From Orbaceae bacterium lpD02 (GTDB lineage Bacteria; Pseudomonadota; Gammaproteobacteria; Enterobacterales; Orbaceae), in the NCBI GenBank assembly GCA_036251875.1, contig CP133960.1, forward strand, positions 62,001 through 126,000: a stretch of DNA of 64,000 nt, given 5' to 3'. The position numbers and the translations under genes were made by a program. Each line of letters starts with the position of its first letter. Position 1 is the first letter of the stretch. Positions 10,308 to 22,252 of the stretch are shown one piece after another. Below the pieces are notes generated by a model. The model saw only the letters and a list, made by a program, of their open reading frames with translations. It did not search any database and had not been told where the DNA came from.

Positions 10308-11576
10308 ATGAGTATTCTTACCTCCCCTAAAATAAAGAAAATTCAGAGAATTACACTTATATTCCTGATTATTGCTGGGATAATTAATTATCTGGATAGA
10401 AGCGCCTTATCGATTGCTAATTCCGCTATTAGTGGAGAGCTAGGTTTAACGCAAATTCAAATGGGGTATTTGTTATCAGCATTCTCCTTAAGTTATGCAT
10501 TTGCGCAGTTACCGGTTGGCATCATACTTGATAAAATAGGCTCAAGGATTACCTTGGGTGCGGGTCTACTTTTTTGGTCAATTGCGCAAGTTGCTTGTGG
10601 GTTGGTTCATAGCTTCCATGCATTATTTGTATGTCGATTGATTCTAGGAATTGGCGAGGCGCCGCAGTTTCCGGCTGGTGCAAAATCAATTGGTGAATGG
10701 TTCAATATCAAAGAACGCGGTAAACCAACCGGTTATTTTAACTCTTCATCAAGTATTGGCCCTGCTTTAGCGCCGCCTATTTTGACTGTTTTAATGGTGA
10801 CTTTCGGTTGGCGATGGATGTTTGTTATTTTAGGCGTTTTAGGTATTTTGGCGAGCATTGGTTGGCTCGCTATGTACCGAAATAGAGATTCAGTTGAGTT
10901 AACCAAACAAGAACAACAGTCTTTAGATGAAGGCAGCCCAAAAGGCAAAGCAGGTAAAGCGACAATTAAAGAGTCAATAGGATTATTATCTCATACAACC
11001 ACTTGGGGCATCATTATCGGTTTTATGGGCGTCATTTATATGATTTGGTTATATTTAACCTGGTTACCTGCTTATCTTGAACATGAATATGGTTTGAGCA
11101 TTGCAAAAACCGGTTTTGTGGTCATGATACCTTACCTTTTCGCGATTGCCGGTACAATTACTGCGGGATATGTAGCGGATTATTTCGCTAAAAAAGGCTT
11201 TGATATTATTCGATGCCGTAAATTTCAAGCCGCGATTAGTTTAATTTTAGCAGGGCTATTTACTATTCCCGCGGCTTATGCTTCAAATGCAACGATGGCG
11301 GTAAGTTTTATTTGTGCAAGCCAATTTTGTTTAACTTTTGCATCTGGCTCAGCTTGGGTATTAGTCTCTACCGTAATTGCATCAAGGCAAATATCTTTTT
11401 TAGGTGGATTGCAAAATTTCGGCGGTTATTTAGCCGGCTCTTTCGCACCAATTGTAACGGGTTATATCGTGCAAAATACCGGCTCGTTTAAATTTGCGTT
11501 GATAATTAGCTCTTGCGTGGCATTCGCTTCTGCTTTGGCCTATATCTTCTTGGTTAAGAAACCAATCGGAGAGTAA
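10308..11576 (+). CDS. dgoT: D-galactonate/hexonate MFS transporter
   Basis: This 422-aa twelve-helix carrier belongs to the anion:cation symporter family. Visible signatures are NYLDRSALSIAN in helix 1, FSLSYAFAQLPVGIILDKIGSR (loop 2-3 motif) and ILGIGEAPQFPAGAKSIGEWF in helix 4. It follows dgoA by 10 bp with an AAGGAAA ribosome site. Together the operon imports galactonate and processes keto-deoxygalactonate; the dehydratase DgoD, needed to make the kinase substrate, is not in the window. Confidence 0.9.
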   Translation: MSILTSPKIKKIQRITLIFLIIAGIINYLDRSALSIANSAISGELGLTQIQMGYLLSAFSLSYAFAQLPVGIILDKIGSRITLGAGLLFWSIAQVACGLVHSFHALFVCRLILGIGEAPQFPAGAKSIGEWFNIKERGKPTGYFNSSSSIGPALAPPILTVLMVTFGWRWMFVILGVLGILASIGWLAMYRNRDSVELTKQEQQSLDEGSPKGKAGKATIKESIGLLSHTTTWGIIIGFMGVIYMIWLYLTWLPAYLEHEYGLSIAKTGFVVMIPYLFAIAGTITAGYVADYFAKKGFDIIRCRKFQAAISLILAGLFTIPAAYASNATMAVSFICASQFCLTFASGSAWVLVSTVIASRQISFLGGLQNFGGYLAGSFAPIVTGYIVQNTGSFKFALIISSCVAFASALAYIFLVKKPIGE

Positions 11577-11621
11577 TGCTATTTTACTCTGACGAGTTGA
11601 ATATCGTCAGAGAATCAATAT

Positions 11622-11771
11622 AAAGGGGATTATGGCAACGTTTTCCCCAACACCAGAAAAGTAGCTGAGTATATAAAACGGGGTTTTGCGCTAGTTGCGT
11701 TAACCTGTGATGCAAAATTTTTACGTGAAGGTGCGAGGCAAGCAATCAATACCTTAAAATCGCTCATTTAG
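11622..11771 (+). pseudogene. Decayed fourth dgo-operon gene (possible HpcH/HpaI-type aldolase C-terminus)
   Basis: An in-frame stretch from about 11622 to the TAG at 11769-11771 encodes a protein-like C-terminus (FPNTRKVAEYIKRGF, ALVALTCDAKFLREGARQAI). Its layout resembles the last helix-strand-helix of HpcH/HpaI-type aldolases such as GarL. A good ribosome site (AAAGGGG) and ATG at 11632 sit just upstream but in another frame, reaching a stop after 10 codons. I read this as an internally deleted gene that once followed dgoT. The family assignment is tentative. Confidence 0.45.
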
Positions 11772-11790
11772 CACGACCAAATATCTGACA

Positions 11791-11815
11791 ACAATCACCA
11801 GTGATCGGTGATTGT
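11791..11815. terminator. Hairpin between convergent dgo remnant and DUF2971 gene
   Basis: ACAATCACC pairs perfectly with GGTGATTGT around a 7-nt loop, 4 bp from the stop of the minus-strand gene. There is no long T-run, so it is a candidate bidirectional terminator only. Confidence 0.45.
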
Positions 11816-11818
11816 GAT

Positions 11819-13489
11819 TTATTGCAGTGGCATAATGGATTGGACTATTCGGCGGATATTGAGTTTATTCTTTTTATTATGATTATCTAACCATAGTTTA
11901 TGCTGTGGTTGACATTTTGGACCAAGATAAATTTTATCAACATGAGTGGCAATATTATCGTACTCTAAGTAAATATATCTACACAAGTCAAATTGTTCAC
12001 CCATTTTAACTTTATCGTCACCAATATCAGTTACATAAAAAATACGGCACTCATTTTCATCTTCAAAAGCTGCATGTTTAACTAAACTGGCTATTGGCAT
12101 CGTGGCAAGGGCAATAAGCTGGTTAATATCTTTTAAGGTTACTTGCCATCCATTTTTATCAATTAACTTTGTTAATTTTTCGATTTCAGTTTGAATTTTA
12201 CCTAATTGCCCTCTAATATTTTTAATTTTTTGCTTTTCTTTTAATGACTTTAAATAATCTTGCCATTTTTTATCTATTTCATCGGGTTTCTCCGATTTAT
12301 ATTCTAGGTAAAACGATTGTTTACTGCGTTTGGCTAAAGCAAGATAATTGGTGTCAGGATCGAAATAGATGCAGCGGTATAGCGGTAGGGGGAAAATAGT
12401 TTGATCACACTTTGATTGTTGTTCACTTACAATATCGGACTTAATTAATTTTTGTGGCGATTTAGTAATTGCCTGAAGATCGATACTTTTATCTAACTCA
12501 TCACAAAAAAACTCTTTGTTAAAGGTAAGGCTAACCCCTGATCCTGGTTGATTATCTTCTAAACCATATAACCTAAACTGGTTCAGCGAATTATGGTTAA
12601 ATGAAAAACTTGCGACAAAGTTTTTAATATCAGGATTTGTTTGTGAAGGATTAATATTGAGCCAATTGAGCAGTACTTTATTTTCGCTTGGGTCATTCAT
12701 AAAATCGACTAAGTTAAGCCGAAATAAGCTTGCTTGTTTAAGTAGTGAAAATAACACGTTGGGATTAGTGTAATGGGCAATGGTTTGTTCGTAGTGATTA
12801 TTTTTATAAACATCGATGAATAGTTCGTCACGTATTTCTTTGCAAGCGTTATAAATTTTTGTAATGCTATTAATCAGTGGTTGAATGTCTTTTGAGGATG
12901 CTATTTCTTTCCCTTCTGTTATCTCATTAGCTAAAAAATAAAGTTTAATTTGTGCTTCTGCATAAAAACTAAAGCCATCTTTTATATAGGATACGTTGTT
13001 AAAGTGACTCTTAGCATCGTTAAAATCTTGTTGCGCATAGCAAATAATTCCTAAATGAAATTGAGCTACAACATAAAGACTAAAGTCATACTTTATATGA
13101 GATACATTGCTAAAGTGACTCTTAGCATCGTTAAAATCTTGTTGAGCATAGCAAATAATTCCTAAATTAAATTGAGCTGCGACATACAATATAGAGTTGT
13201 CTTTGTTGTGTACATTTCGATAATGTTCGCTGGCAATATTTAGATCTATCTTCTTCCCACCGACCTCTTCATATTGCCAGATAAGACCTAAACGAAATTG
13301 AGCTTTGGTATATGTTTGCGGATTGTCATCATATAATATATTTTCAAAATATTTTATTGCTATATCAGGTTTTTTTTTATTTTGATAAATAGCACCTAAC
13401 TTAAATTGAGATTCCGCATAATCACTATCACTAGGCTGTATACTACTTAATCTAGCAATTTTTTGCTCTAGTGTTTCTTCCGTCATCAT
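11819..13489 (-). CDS. TPR/Sel1-like repeat protein with C-terminal DUF2971
   Basis: This 556-aa cytoplasmic protein has about five 37-residue helical repeats in residues 15-200 (pattern AQF.LGIICYAQQDFNDAKSHF). The C-terminal DUF2971 domain (about 230-555) is marked by IAHYTNPNVLFSLLKQASLFRLNLVDFMNDPSENK and later EDENECRIFYVTD. DUF2971 proteins are uncharacterised and often found in accessory regions. Two adjacent repeats are nearly identical at DNA level (12961-13182), so the array has recently expanded. No signal peptide. The gene is monocistronic, between the dgo remnant and hisI. Function unknown. Confidence 0.8.
   Translation of the reverse strand: MMTEETLEQKIARLSSIQPSDSDYAESQFKLGAIYQNKKKPDIAIKYFENILYDDNPQTYTKAQFRLGLIWQYEEVGGKKIDLNIASEHYRNVHNKDNSILYVAAQFNLGIICYAQQDFNDAKSHFSNVSHIKYDFSLYVVAQFHLGIICYAQQDFNDAKSHFNNVSYIKDGFSFYAEAQIKLYFLANEITEGKEIASSKDIQPLINSITKIYNACKEIRDELFIDVYKNNHYEQTIAHYTNPNVLFSLLKQASLFRLNLVDFMNDPSENKVLLNWLNINPSQTNPDIKNFVASFSFNHNSLNQFRLYGLEDNQPGSGVSLTFNKEFFCDELDKSIDLQAITKSPQKLIKSDIVSEQQSKCDQTIFPLPLYRCIYFDPDTNYLALAKRSKQSFYLEYKSEKPDEIDKKWQDYLKSLKEKQKIKNIRGQLGKIQTEIEKLTKLIDKNGWQVTLKDINQLIALATMPIASLVKHAAFEDENECRIFYVTDIGDDKVKMGEQFDLCRYIYLEYDNIATHVDKIYLGPKCQPQHKLWLDNHNKKNKLNIRRIVQSIMPLQ
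12961..13182 (-). repeat. Two tandem 111-bp repeats inside the TPR-like gene
   Basis: The unit from 12961 to 13071 is repeated from 13072 to 13182 with only scattered substitutions. For example, the run aaagtgactcttagcatcg recurs exactly 111 bp apart (13001 and 13112). The period equals 37 codons, one helical repeat, so the duplication keeps frame. Confidence 0.85.
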
Positions 13490-13606
13490 AATAATCCTTT
13501 AATATTATTAGCGTAATTATATGCTAATTAGATAATTATTTATGTGATTGTTCTCAAAATAATCGGAGCTGTCATTATTTAATCACTAATTCGTTATTTG
13601 GTTATA

Positions 13607-14211
13607 TTACTTATGACGAGATTTTAAAATACCAATCACATCGCTTAAACTTAGGTTTTGATCTTGCAGTAATACCAGTAAATGATAGATCAGGTCGGCG
13701 GATTCATTTTTTAATTCTTCACGGTCATTAACGGTTGCCGCTAAAGCAGTTTCAACGCCTTCTTCGCCGACTTTTTGTGCGATGCGCTTAGTGCCATCAT
13801 GATATAATTTGGCGGTATATGATGATTTAGGATCGGCATTTTTGCGTGAGGCAATCAGTTGTTCTAGCTCAAACAAAAATCCCCAGTCCGACTGAGCAGG
13901 GCTAAAGCAACTATTGCTACCCGTATGGCAAGTCGCGCCAACGGGACTAACGAGTACCAGCAAGGTATCATTGTCGCAATCAGCGGTGATATTCACCATA
14001 TTTAAAAAATTGCCTGAAGTTTCGCCTTTCGTCCAAAGGCGGCTTTTAGTGCGTGAATAAAAGGTCACTTTACTGGATTCGATGGTTTTTGTTAATGCCT
14101 CTTTATTCATATAACCGAGCATTAATACCTCGCCAGAAATCGCATGTTGAATAATTGCTGGCATTAAATTATCGACTTTTTGCCAGTCTAGTTGGCTGAT
14201 TTGCTGTGTTG

Positions 14212-14218
<7 letters not shown>
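13607..14218 (-). CDS. hisI: Bifunctional phosphoribosyl-AMP cyclohydrolase / phosphoribosyl-ATP pyrophosphatase
   Basis: This 203-aa HisIE fusion performs steps 2 and 3 of histidine synthesis. Residues 1-110 are the cyclohydrolase ([29 protein letters not shown], metal-binding DCDNDTLL and CHTGSNSCF). Residues about 115-200 are the pyrophosphatase ([26 protein letters not shown]). It is the last gene of the his operon and overlaps hisF by 7 bp, the enteric arrangement. Confidence 0.97.
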
Positions 14219-16311
<2,093 letters not shown>

Positions 16312-16312
<1 letters not shown>

Positions 16313-17379
16313 CACAGTACTCCTTTTGAACTTGGTAAGCTGTTACCGTCAACTTTAATCGCTTGTTTTAATGTTCGAGCAAAGGCTTTAAATAGGCTTT
16401 CAACTTTGTGATGGTCATTATCGCCTGTTGTTTCAATATGCAGTGTTACCGCCATAGCATAACTAATTGAATAGAAAAAATGCTCAACCATTTGTGTGCT
16501 CATATCGCCCACTTTTTGGTGGCTAAATTGCGCTGAAAATTGCAGGTAAGGGCGGCCGGAGATATCAATCGCGCATTTGGCTAAGCACTCATCCATCGGA
16601 ATAACTGATGCATAGCGAGTAATGCCGCGTTTATCACCTAATGCCAGTTTTAACGCTTCACCAAGGGCTAGTCCTGTGTCTTCGATAGTATGGTGGTCAT
16701 CTACGTGTAAGTCTCCGTTAACTTGAATGTTAAGTTTGATTCCGCCATGAACAGCAATCTGGTCGAGCATATGGTCAAAAAATCCAATGCCTGTATCAAT
16801 GCTGCTATTACCTTGACGGTCAAGCCAAACTTCAACTAAGATTTTTGTCTCTTTGGTATTGCGTTCTACTTTGGCGTAACGGTCAACTGTTGTTAATCTT
16901 TGTGTTATTTCGTTCCAGTCTAAAGTGACTGGGTTGTAGCGTAAGCCGATTATCCCCATTTTTTCAGCTAATTTAATATCGGTTTCGCGATCGCCAATTA
17001 CATAACTATTTTGTTTATCAAGCTTACCATCGAGTAGATAAGGTAAGACGAGTTTTATATGAGGTTTACGGCAATCACAATTATCAGCTTGAAAATGGGG
17101 GCAAATTAAAACTTGCTCAAATTTAATACCTTGTGACTCAAATACTTGCATCATTAAAGTATGCGGACCAGCAAAATCAGCGTGTGGATAGCTATCGCTG
17201 CCCAGGCCATCTTGATTTGTCACCATCACCAGTTTAAAGCCAGCAGCTTGTAACTTTAGTAGCGCTGGGATCACATTGGCTTCAAAAGCCAATTTTTCAA
17301 ATCTATCAACTTGATAATCGGTTGGTGGTTCAGAGATTAAGGTGCCATCCCGATCAATAAAAAGATATTTCTGTGACAT
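16312..17379 (-). CDS. hisB: Bifunctional histidinol-phosphatase / imidazoleglycerol-phosphate dehydratase
   Basis: This 355-aa fusion has an N-terminal HAD phosphatase (about 1-165: [21 protein letters not shown], zinc-binding [14 protein letters not shown]). The C-terminal dehydratase (about 168-355) carries the manganese-binding [31 protein letters not shown] and [13 protein letters not shown] motifs. The fused form is typical of enteric and related gammaproteobacteria. It abuts hisC with no gap. Confidence 0.97.
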
Positions 17380-18462
17380 CTATTTACCCTCTTGACGTTC
17401 AAAATGAGTTAAAGCTTGTATAACGGCATCACACTCAGCTTGGGTACCAATTGTAATGCGAATAGTATTTTCTAGGCCTATTTGTTTATTTTGGTCTCGT
17501 AAAATAATACCGTGTTGCCAGCAGTAGTTAAATACTTGCGGATCGTTAAATTTCACTAAAATATAATTTGCTGAACTTGGATATATACGTTCAACAATAT
17601 TAAGTGAATCTAGCTTATCGATAAAACGTTCTTTAAGCTTATTTAAGTTGCGCACTTGTAACTTCATTGTTGTTAAGTTTTCATGGCTCAATGCTTGGGT
17701 TGCAATATCTGCCACCGGAACGGCAAGTGGGTAGGGCGCAATAACTTTTTGTAGCGCATCAATCACTGGCTTATTTGCGATGGTAAAACCACAACGTAAA
17801 CCTGCTAAGGCAAAGGCTTTGGATAGTGTTCTTAAAATCACTAAATGTGGGTAATTTGCCAACCAGCTTACAACCGAGTTTGCTGCTGAAAATTCAATAT
17901 AGGCTTCATCAACAATCACTAAAGCTTTACCCTTAGTCATTGCGAGTAACGTTTTAATATCGTCGGGATTTAATAAATTACCGGTTGGATTATTAGGTGA
18001 GCAGACATAAATTAATTTAACTGAAGCAAGATTCTGTTCAATTACCGTTAAATCTAATTGCCAATCGGCAGTTTGCGAAATCGCTTTACAGTTAATTCCT
18101 AATGTTTGAGCGCTAACTAAATACATGCCATAAGTCGGCGGGCAATAGATGATACTATCTTTGTCAGGTTCACAAAAGGCGCGCATCAATAGTTCAATAG
18201 CTTCATCCGCACCGCGGCTAACAATCAGTTGCTCGGTTTTGACACCAACATAATCAGCATAACGATTAATAACTTGTTCGGGTTGTTGTTCGGGATAGCG
18301 ATTAAGCGTTTGCTGAGTGAGTTGGTAATGAGGGGCTGTTGGGTATTCGTTAGCATTTAACCAAACATCACCACTACCGCCAATACGGCGAGCTGATTGG
18401 TAAGGCGTAAGCTCACGTATATTTTTGCGTACTAATTGGTTTATATCGATTGAATTAGTCAT
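17380..18462 (-). CDS. hisC: Histidinol-phosphate aminotransferase
   Basis: This 360-aa fold-type I PLP enzyme converts imidazole acetol phosphate to histidinol phosphate. The PLP lysine is in [16 protein letters not shown]. The substrate and cofactor motifs [11 protein letters not shown] and VDEAYIEF are intact. It lies 2 bp after hisD and directly before hisB. Confidence 0.96.
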   Translation of the reverse strand: MTNSIDINQLVRKNIRELTPYQSARRIGGSGDVWLNANEYPTAPHYQLTQQTLNRYPEQQPEQVINRYADYVGVKTEQLIVSRGADEAIELLMRAFCEPDKDSIIYCPPTYGMYLVSAQTLGINCKAISQTADWQLDLTVIEQNLASVKLIYVCSPNNPTGNLLNPDDIKTLLAMTKGKALVIVDEAYIEFSAANSVVSWLANYPHLVILRTLSKAFALAGLRCGFTIANKPVIDALQKVIAPYPLAVPVADIATQALSHENLTTMKLQVRNLNKLKERFIDKLDSLNIVERIYPSSANYILVKFNDPQVFNYCWQHGIILRDQNKQIGLENTIRITIGTQAECDAVIQALTHFERQEGK

Positions 18463-18464
18463 TT

Positions 18465-19757
18465 TTACCTCTTTTTTAATTCTGTAAGCCTTAATGTAAC
18501 TGCATTCTTGTGTGCAGTTAATAGCTCCGCTTCCGCCATTAATTCAACAGCCTTGCCAATAGCAAGTAATCCAGTAGGCGATAATTCTTGTACTGTCATA
18601 CGTTTTTGAAAGTCAGCAAGTCCAAGGCTTGAGTAAGTTGCCGTATAACCATAAGTCGGTAATACGTGATTAGTACCAGACGCGTAATCACCTGCTGATT
18701 CAGGCGACCAATCACCCAAAAACACCGAGCCGGCATTGGTAATTTCATCCACTAACTTAGCGGCATCACGCGTCTGAATAATCAAATGTTCAGGTCCATA
18801 GCGATTACTAATTTTAATACACTCGTTAACATCTTTAGTGATAATTAGCCGACTTTCTTGCAGGGCTTGGCAGGCAATATTTTTGCGTGATAATAATGCT
18901 AACTGTTTACTTATTTCCATTGAGACTGATTTAGCCAGTTCTTCATCTGGAGTAAGTAAGATCACCTGTGAATCCGGACCATGTTCGGCTTGTGATAATA
19001 GGTCTGCAGCAATAAATGCTGGATTTGCACCACTATCAGCAATAACTAACACTTCAGATGGACCAGCGGGCATATCTATCGCGGCGCCATCAATTTGTTG
19101 GCTTACCTGACGTTTTGCCTCAGTAACATATGCATTACCAGGACCAAAAATTTTATCAACGCTTTGTATGGTTTCAGTGCCAAATGCCATCGCTGCAATG
19201 GCTTGTGCTCCGCCTATTTGATAAATTTCAGTCACGCCACAAAGTTTAGCTGCATATAAAATTTCATCGGCAATCGGTGGTGGTGAACATAACATTACTT
19301 TATTGCAACCGGCAATTTTAGCCGGAATGGCAAGCATTAAAACGGTTGATAATAACGGCGCAGAGCCGCCAGGAATATATAGCCCTACAGATCGAATTGG
19401 TCGCGTCATCTGTTGGCATTTTATTCCAGGCATTGTTTCAACCGTAATCGTTTCCCTATTCTGCGCGCTATGAAAAATTTCAATATTTTTAGCCGCCAAT
19501 TGCATCGCATTTTTTAGCTCCGTTTTTACGCGCTTGGTGGCAAGGTCAATTTCGTTGCTACTGAGTTTTAGATTGCTCAGTGCGACTTTATCAAATCGTT
19601 GGCTTAATGTTTTTAATGCGGCATCGCCGCCATTTTTAACTTGCATTAATATTTCGCTAACAGATTGACTAATGGTGCATGATTGACTTAAGGTTGGCCT
19701 GGTCAATAATGCTTGTTGTTCCGCGGGGGAACAGTCTTGCCAATAGGTTAATCTCAT
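18465..19757 (-). CDS. hisD: Histidinol dehydrogenase
   Basis: This 430-aa zinc enzyme performs the last two oxidations from L-histidinol to L-histidine with NAD. Family motifs [41 protein letters not shown] and [14 protein letters not shown] are visible, and residues of the zinc site ([23 protein letters not shown]) are intact. The length equals that of the E. coli enzyme to within a few residues. Confidence 0.97.
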   Translation of the reverse strand: MRLTYWQDCSPAEQQALLTRPTLSQSCTISQSVSEILMQVKNGGDAALKTLSQRFDKVALSNLKLSSNEIDLATKRVKTELKNAMQLAAKNIEIFHSAQNRETITVETMPGIKCQQMTRPIRSVGLYIPGGSAPLLSTVLMLAIPAKIAGCNKVMLCSPPPIADEILYAAKLCGVTEIYQIGGAQAIAAMAFGTETIQSVDKIFGPGNAYVTEAKRQVSQQIDGAAIDMPAGPSEVLVIADSGANPAFIAADLLSQAEHGPDSQVILLTPDEELAKSVSMEISKQLALLSRKNIACQALQESRLIITKDVNECIKISNRYGPEHLIIQTRDAAKLVDEITNAGSVFLGDWSPESAGDYASGTNHVLPTYGYTATYSSLGLADFQKRMTVQELSPTGLLAIGKAVELMAEAELLTAHKNAVTLRLTELKKR

Positions 19758-19761
19758 TTTG

Positions 19762-20661
19762 TTACTCCATCATTTTTTCAATTGGTAAAACCAAAATAGA
19801 GCTAGCCCCGAGTGCTTTTAATTTTTCCATTGTTTCCCAGAATAGCGATTCGCTACTAACCATATGTAATGCGACTCGTTTTTTTTCATTTGCTAATGGC
19901 AAAATAGTCGGGTCTTCAGCGCCAGGAAGTAGGGCAACAATTTGCTCAAGTGCATCAGTTGGCGCGTGTAACATAATGTATTTTGATTCACGTGCTTGAA
20001 TAACACCTTGAATACGCGTAAGTAGTTTATCAACTAGTGCTTGTTTATCTTTTTCAAGCTGACCACTGCGTTGAATTAGACAAGCTTTAGATTGGTAAAT
20101 GATTTCAATTTCTTTTAAACCATTTGCTTCAAGCGTTGCGCCACTAGAAACTAAATCACAAATCACATCAGCAAGCCCAGCTCTAGGAGCGACTTCAACT
20201 GAGCCATTGAGCAAACAAGTATTAAATGTGACATTATATTGAGCTAAATAACGTTTTAGTAGGTGAGGATAGGTGGTTGCAATGCGTAAATCTTGTAAAC
20301 ATTTAGGGCCTTGATAATTAAAATCCCTTGGTGCGGCAATCGATAAACGGCAACCGCCAAAGTCTAACCGTCTTAGCTGCTTATATTGTGGGTTTTGTCC
20401 TTCAGCTTGGCGATCTAGTACTTCTTCTTCTAAAACATTTTCACCGATAATTCCAATATCAACCACGCCATCAATCACTAAGCCGGGAATATCATCATCG
20501 CGTACTCGTAAAATATCAATTGGCATATTTTCAGCAAAAGCAATTAAGCGTTGTTCTTGTAGATTAATTTTAATGCCGCATTGTGCTAATAATTTTTTTG
20601 ACTCGTCGCTAAGGCGACCTGATTTTTGCATGGCGATACGTAAACGTGAATTATCTAACAT
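19762..20661 (-). CDS. hisG: ATP phosphoribosyltransferase (long form)
   Basis: HisG catalyses the first, feedback-inhibited step of histidine synthesis. I start at the ATG complementary to 20659-20661 ([21 protein letters not shown]), giving 299 aa, the enteric length. The upstream in-frame extension lies in the attenuator region and is not supported. The PRPP-binding region [18 protein letters not shown] and a C-terminal ACT-like regulatory domain (about 225-299) are present. It is the first structural gene of the operon, preceded by hisL and an attenuator. Confidence 0.97.
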   Translation of the reverse strand: MLDNSRLRIAMQKSGRLSDESKKLLAQCGIKINLQEQRLIAFAENMPIDILRVRDDDIPGLVIDGVVDIGIIGENVLEEEVLDRQAEGQNPQYKQLRRLDFGGCRLSIAAPRDFNYQGPKCLQDLRIATTYPHLLKRYLAQYNVTFNTCLLNGSVEVAPRAGLADVICDLVSSGATLEANGLKEIEIIYQSKACLIQRSGQLEKDKQALVDKLLTRIQGVIQARESKYIMLHAPTDALEQIVALLPGAEDPTILPLANEKKRVALHMVSSESLFWETMEKLKALGASSILVLPIEKMME

Positions 20662-20717
20662 CTTTCTCTCCAATTGTATAATAGTAAGTAATCTTGAAAA
20701 GCCTGACAATAAAGCAT

Positions 20718-20750
20718 AAAAAAAACCCTCGGAAGTTGTTCTTCCGAGGG
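20718..20750 (-). terminator. his operon attenuator terminator
   Basis: Read on the minus strand, CCCTCGGAAG and CTTCCGAGGG form a perfect 10-bp stem with loop AACAA, followed by eight T residues. It sits 57 bp before the hisG start and 68 bp after the hisL stop. Its 5' arm plus loop (GGAAGAACAA) is perfectly complementary to TTGTTCTTCC in the preceding hairpin, giving the classical alternative antiterminator. Confidence 0.93.
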
Positions 20751-20777
20751 CTCTCTTGTAACTTTCTTTGCGCGCAT

Positions 20778-20800
20778 CTGGAAGAACAATTGTCTTCCAG
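20778..20800 (-). promoter_or_regulatory. his leader hairpin with antiterminator arm
   Basis: On the minus strand CTGGAAGA and TCTTCCAG pair to form a hairpin whose 3' arm (TTGTTCTTCC) can instead pair with the 5' side of the terminator. Which structure forms would depend on ribosome position on the hisL His codons, as in enteric his attenuation. Confidence 0.75.
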
Positions 20801-20817
20801 CACCAAACGCCCGAAGA

Positions 20818-20880
20818 CTATTGCGGGAAATGGTGATGATGGTTGTTATTGTTTAAAACAAAGGCGCAAAGTAAATTCAT
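20818..20880 (-). CDS. hisL: his operon leader peptide
   Basis: A 20-residue frame (MNLLCAFVLNNNNHHHHFPQ) precedes the attenuator. It has four consecutive His codons (CAT CAT CAC CAT) directly after four consecutive Asn codons. Stalling at the His run when charged tRNA-His is scarce would favour the antiterminator. The E. coli leader has seven His codons, so this one is shorter in His. Confidence 0.93.
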   Translation of the reverse strand: MNLLCAFVLNNNNHHHHFPQ

Positions 20881-20913
20881 AATAATCTTGTAATTCCAAA
20901 GTAAAGTGTCATT

Positions 20914-20942
20914 AACATATAACACTTTATTTGGCTTCGCAA
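20914..20942 (-). promoter_or_regulatory. Candidate his operon promoter
   Basis: On the minus strand TTGCGA and TATGTT are separated by 17 bp, each matching the sigma70 -35/-10 consensus at 4 of 6 positions, with transcription expected about 27 nt before hisL. An imperfect hairpin (20896-20934) overlaps it and may be the terminator of the upstream gene. Confidence 0.35.
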
Positions 20943-20943
20943 G

Positions 20944-21975
20944 TTATTTTTGGATAAGTTTTTTGAAATAGGTCTGAAATTTATTGATATCATCTTGCGT
21001 TGTCGACCAAGCGGTACAAAAACGTAAGCAAGTATGTTCACTATCGGGTTGACCAAAAGAATAAACACAATAATTTTGCATGATATCATCAATTAACCCA
21101 TTGGGAATATTGACAAATAGTTGGTTCGTTTTTGGGGGAATATTAAATGTAAAACCGTGCTCAGTAAAAATAGTTTGTAGCGTTTTTGCCATTTTGTTAC
21201 TGTGAGCCCCTAATTGTAGATAAAGATCATCTTGTAGTAGCGTTAAAAATTGTAACCCTAAAATCCAACTTTTGGCCATCATTGCGCCTTTTTGTTTCAT
21301 CGTAAAACGAAAGTCTTGATTTAAATTTAGGTTATTAATCACTAGCGCTTCACCAGCAAAAGCCCCGACTTTAGTTCCACCAATATAAAATGCGTCAGTT
21401 AACTGTGCTAAATCTTTGAAAGTTAAATCATTAGCTTCAGCGGTTAATGCCATCGCAAGCCTTGCTCCATCAAGGTAGAGGTATAAATTGTGTTGCTGGC
21501 AAAATTGATATAATCGTTGTAACTCTTGTTTACTATAAATCGTACCTAGCTCGGTGGTATTGGAAATATAAACCATTTTAGGTTGAACCATATGTTCATC
21601 ACAGTGCTCATCGAGAATCGGTTTAATTAATTCAGGCGTTAACTTTGCATCAACACCTTCAACGGTAATAACTTTATGACCGGTAGCCTCAATAGCGCCA
21701 GTTTCATGTACCGCAATATGACCAGTGCTCGCAGCAATTACAGCTTGGTAAGGACGAAGCACATGACTAATAAAGGTTAAGTTGGTGATAGTTCCGCCTG
21801 GAAGAAAATGTACTGCGGATTTAGGCGAGTCGGTTAATGTTCTAATTTGCTGTGTAGCAAGCTGACAGTAGTCATCTAAGCCGTAACCACTATTTTTTTG
21901 TTTAGTTTGGCTTAGTAACGATTCTAATAATTTAGGGTGAGCGGTTTCATTGTAATCGTTAGTAAAACTATACAT
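20944..21975 (-). CDS. ltaE: Threonine aldolase-family PLP enzyme
   Basis: This 343-aa fold-type I enzyme of the low-specificity L-threonine aldolase group cleaves threonine or allo-threonine to glycine and acetaldehyde. K202 (YIGGTKVGAFAGE) is the PLP lysine, D169 (YLYLDGARLAMA) pairs with the pyridine nitrogen, and HIAVHETGAIEATGHKV is the family segment. It resembles the branch common in Gram-positive and Pasteurellaceae-type genomes, so substrate preference is uncertain. It lies upstream of hisL on the same strand but probably has its own terminator. Confidence 0.82.
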   Translation of the reverse strand: MYSFTNDYNETAHPKLLESLLSQTKQKNSGYGLDDYCQLATQQIRTLTDSPKSAVHFLPGGTITNLTFISHVLRPYQAVIAASTGHIAVHETGAIEATGHKVITVEGVDAKLTPELIKPILDEHCDEHMVQPKMVYISNTTELGTIYSKQELQRLYQFCQQHNLYLYLDGARLAMALTAEANDLTFKDLAQLTDAFYIGGTKVGAFAGEALVINNLNLNQDFRFTMKQKGAMMAKSWILGLQFLTLLQDDLYLQLGAHSNKMAKTLQTIFTEHGFTFNIPPKTNQLFVNIPNGLIDDIMQNYCVYSFGQPDSEHTCLRFCTAWSTTQDDINKFQTYFKKLIQK

Positions 21976-22252
21976 AATTATATCCTTTATTAATATTGTA
22001 TTGACGTAAATTATATCGATAAACCGTAACGATTTATACTCTCTATTGATGATAGTTACACTAAATTGTAATTAACCCGTTATGATGCTTTAAACGGCTT
22101 GAAGTTGATAGATTATTAGCAGTAGAATAATTCGCTACAATTAATCGTATTTTTGATGCAGGTAAAAATTTTGCTTGTGATATCGTTTTTAATAACGATA
22201 GTTAGACAGATACACTTTATTTTATCACTTTTTTGGATACTCAGTTTCCGCA

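Noticed and set aside
20662-20709. N-terminal extension of hisG
   Set aside because: It would reach the attenuator region; the 299-aa start at 20661 matches the family length and leaves the terminator free.
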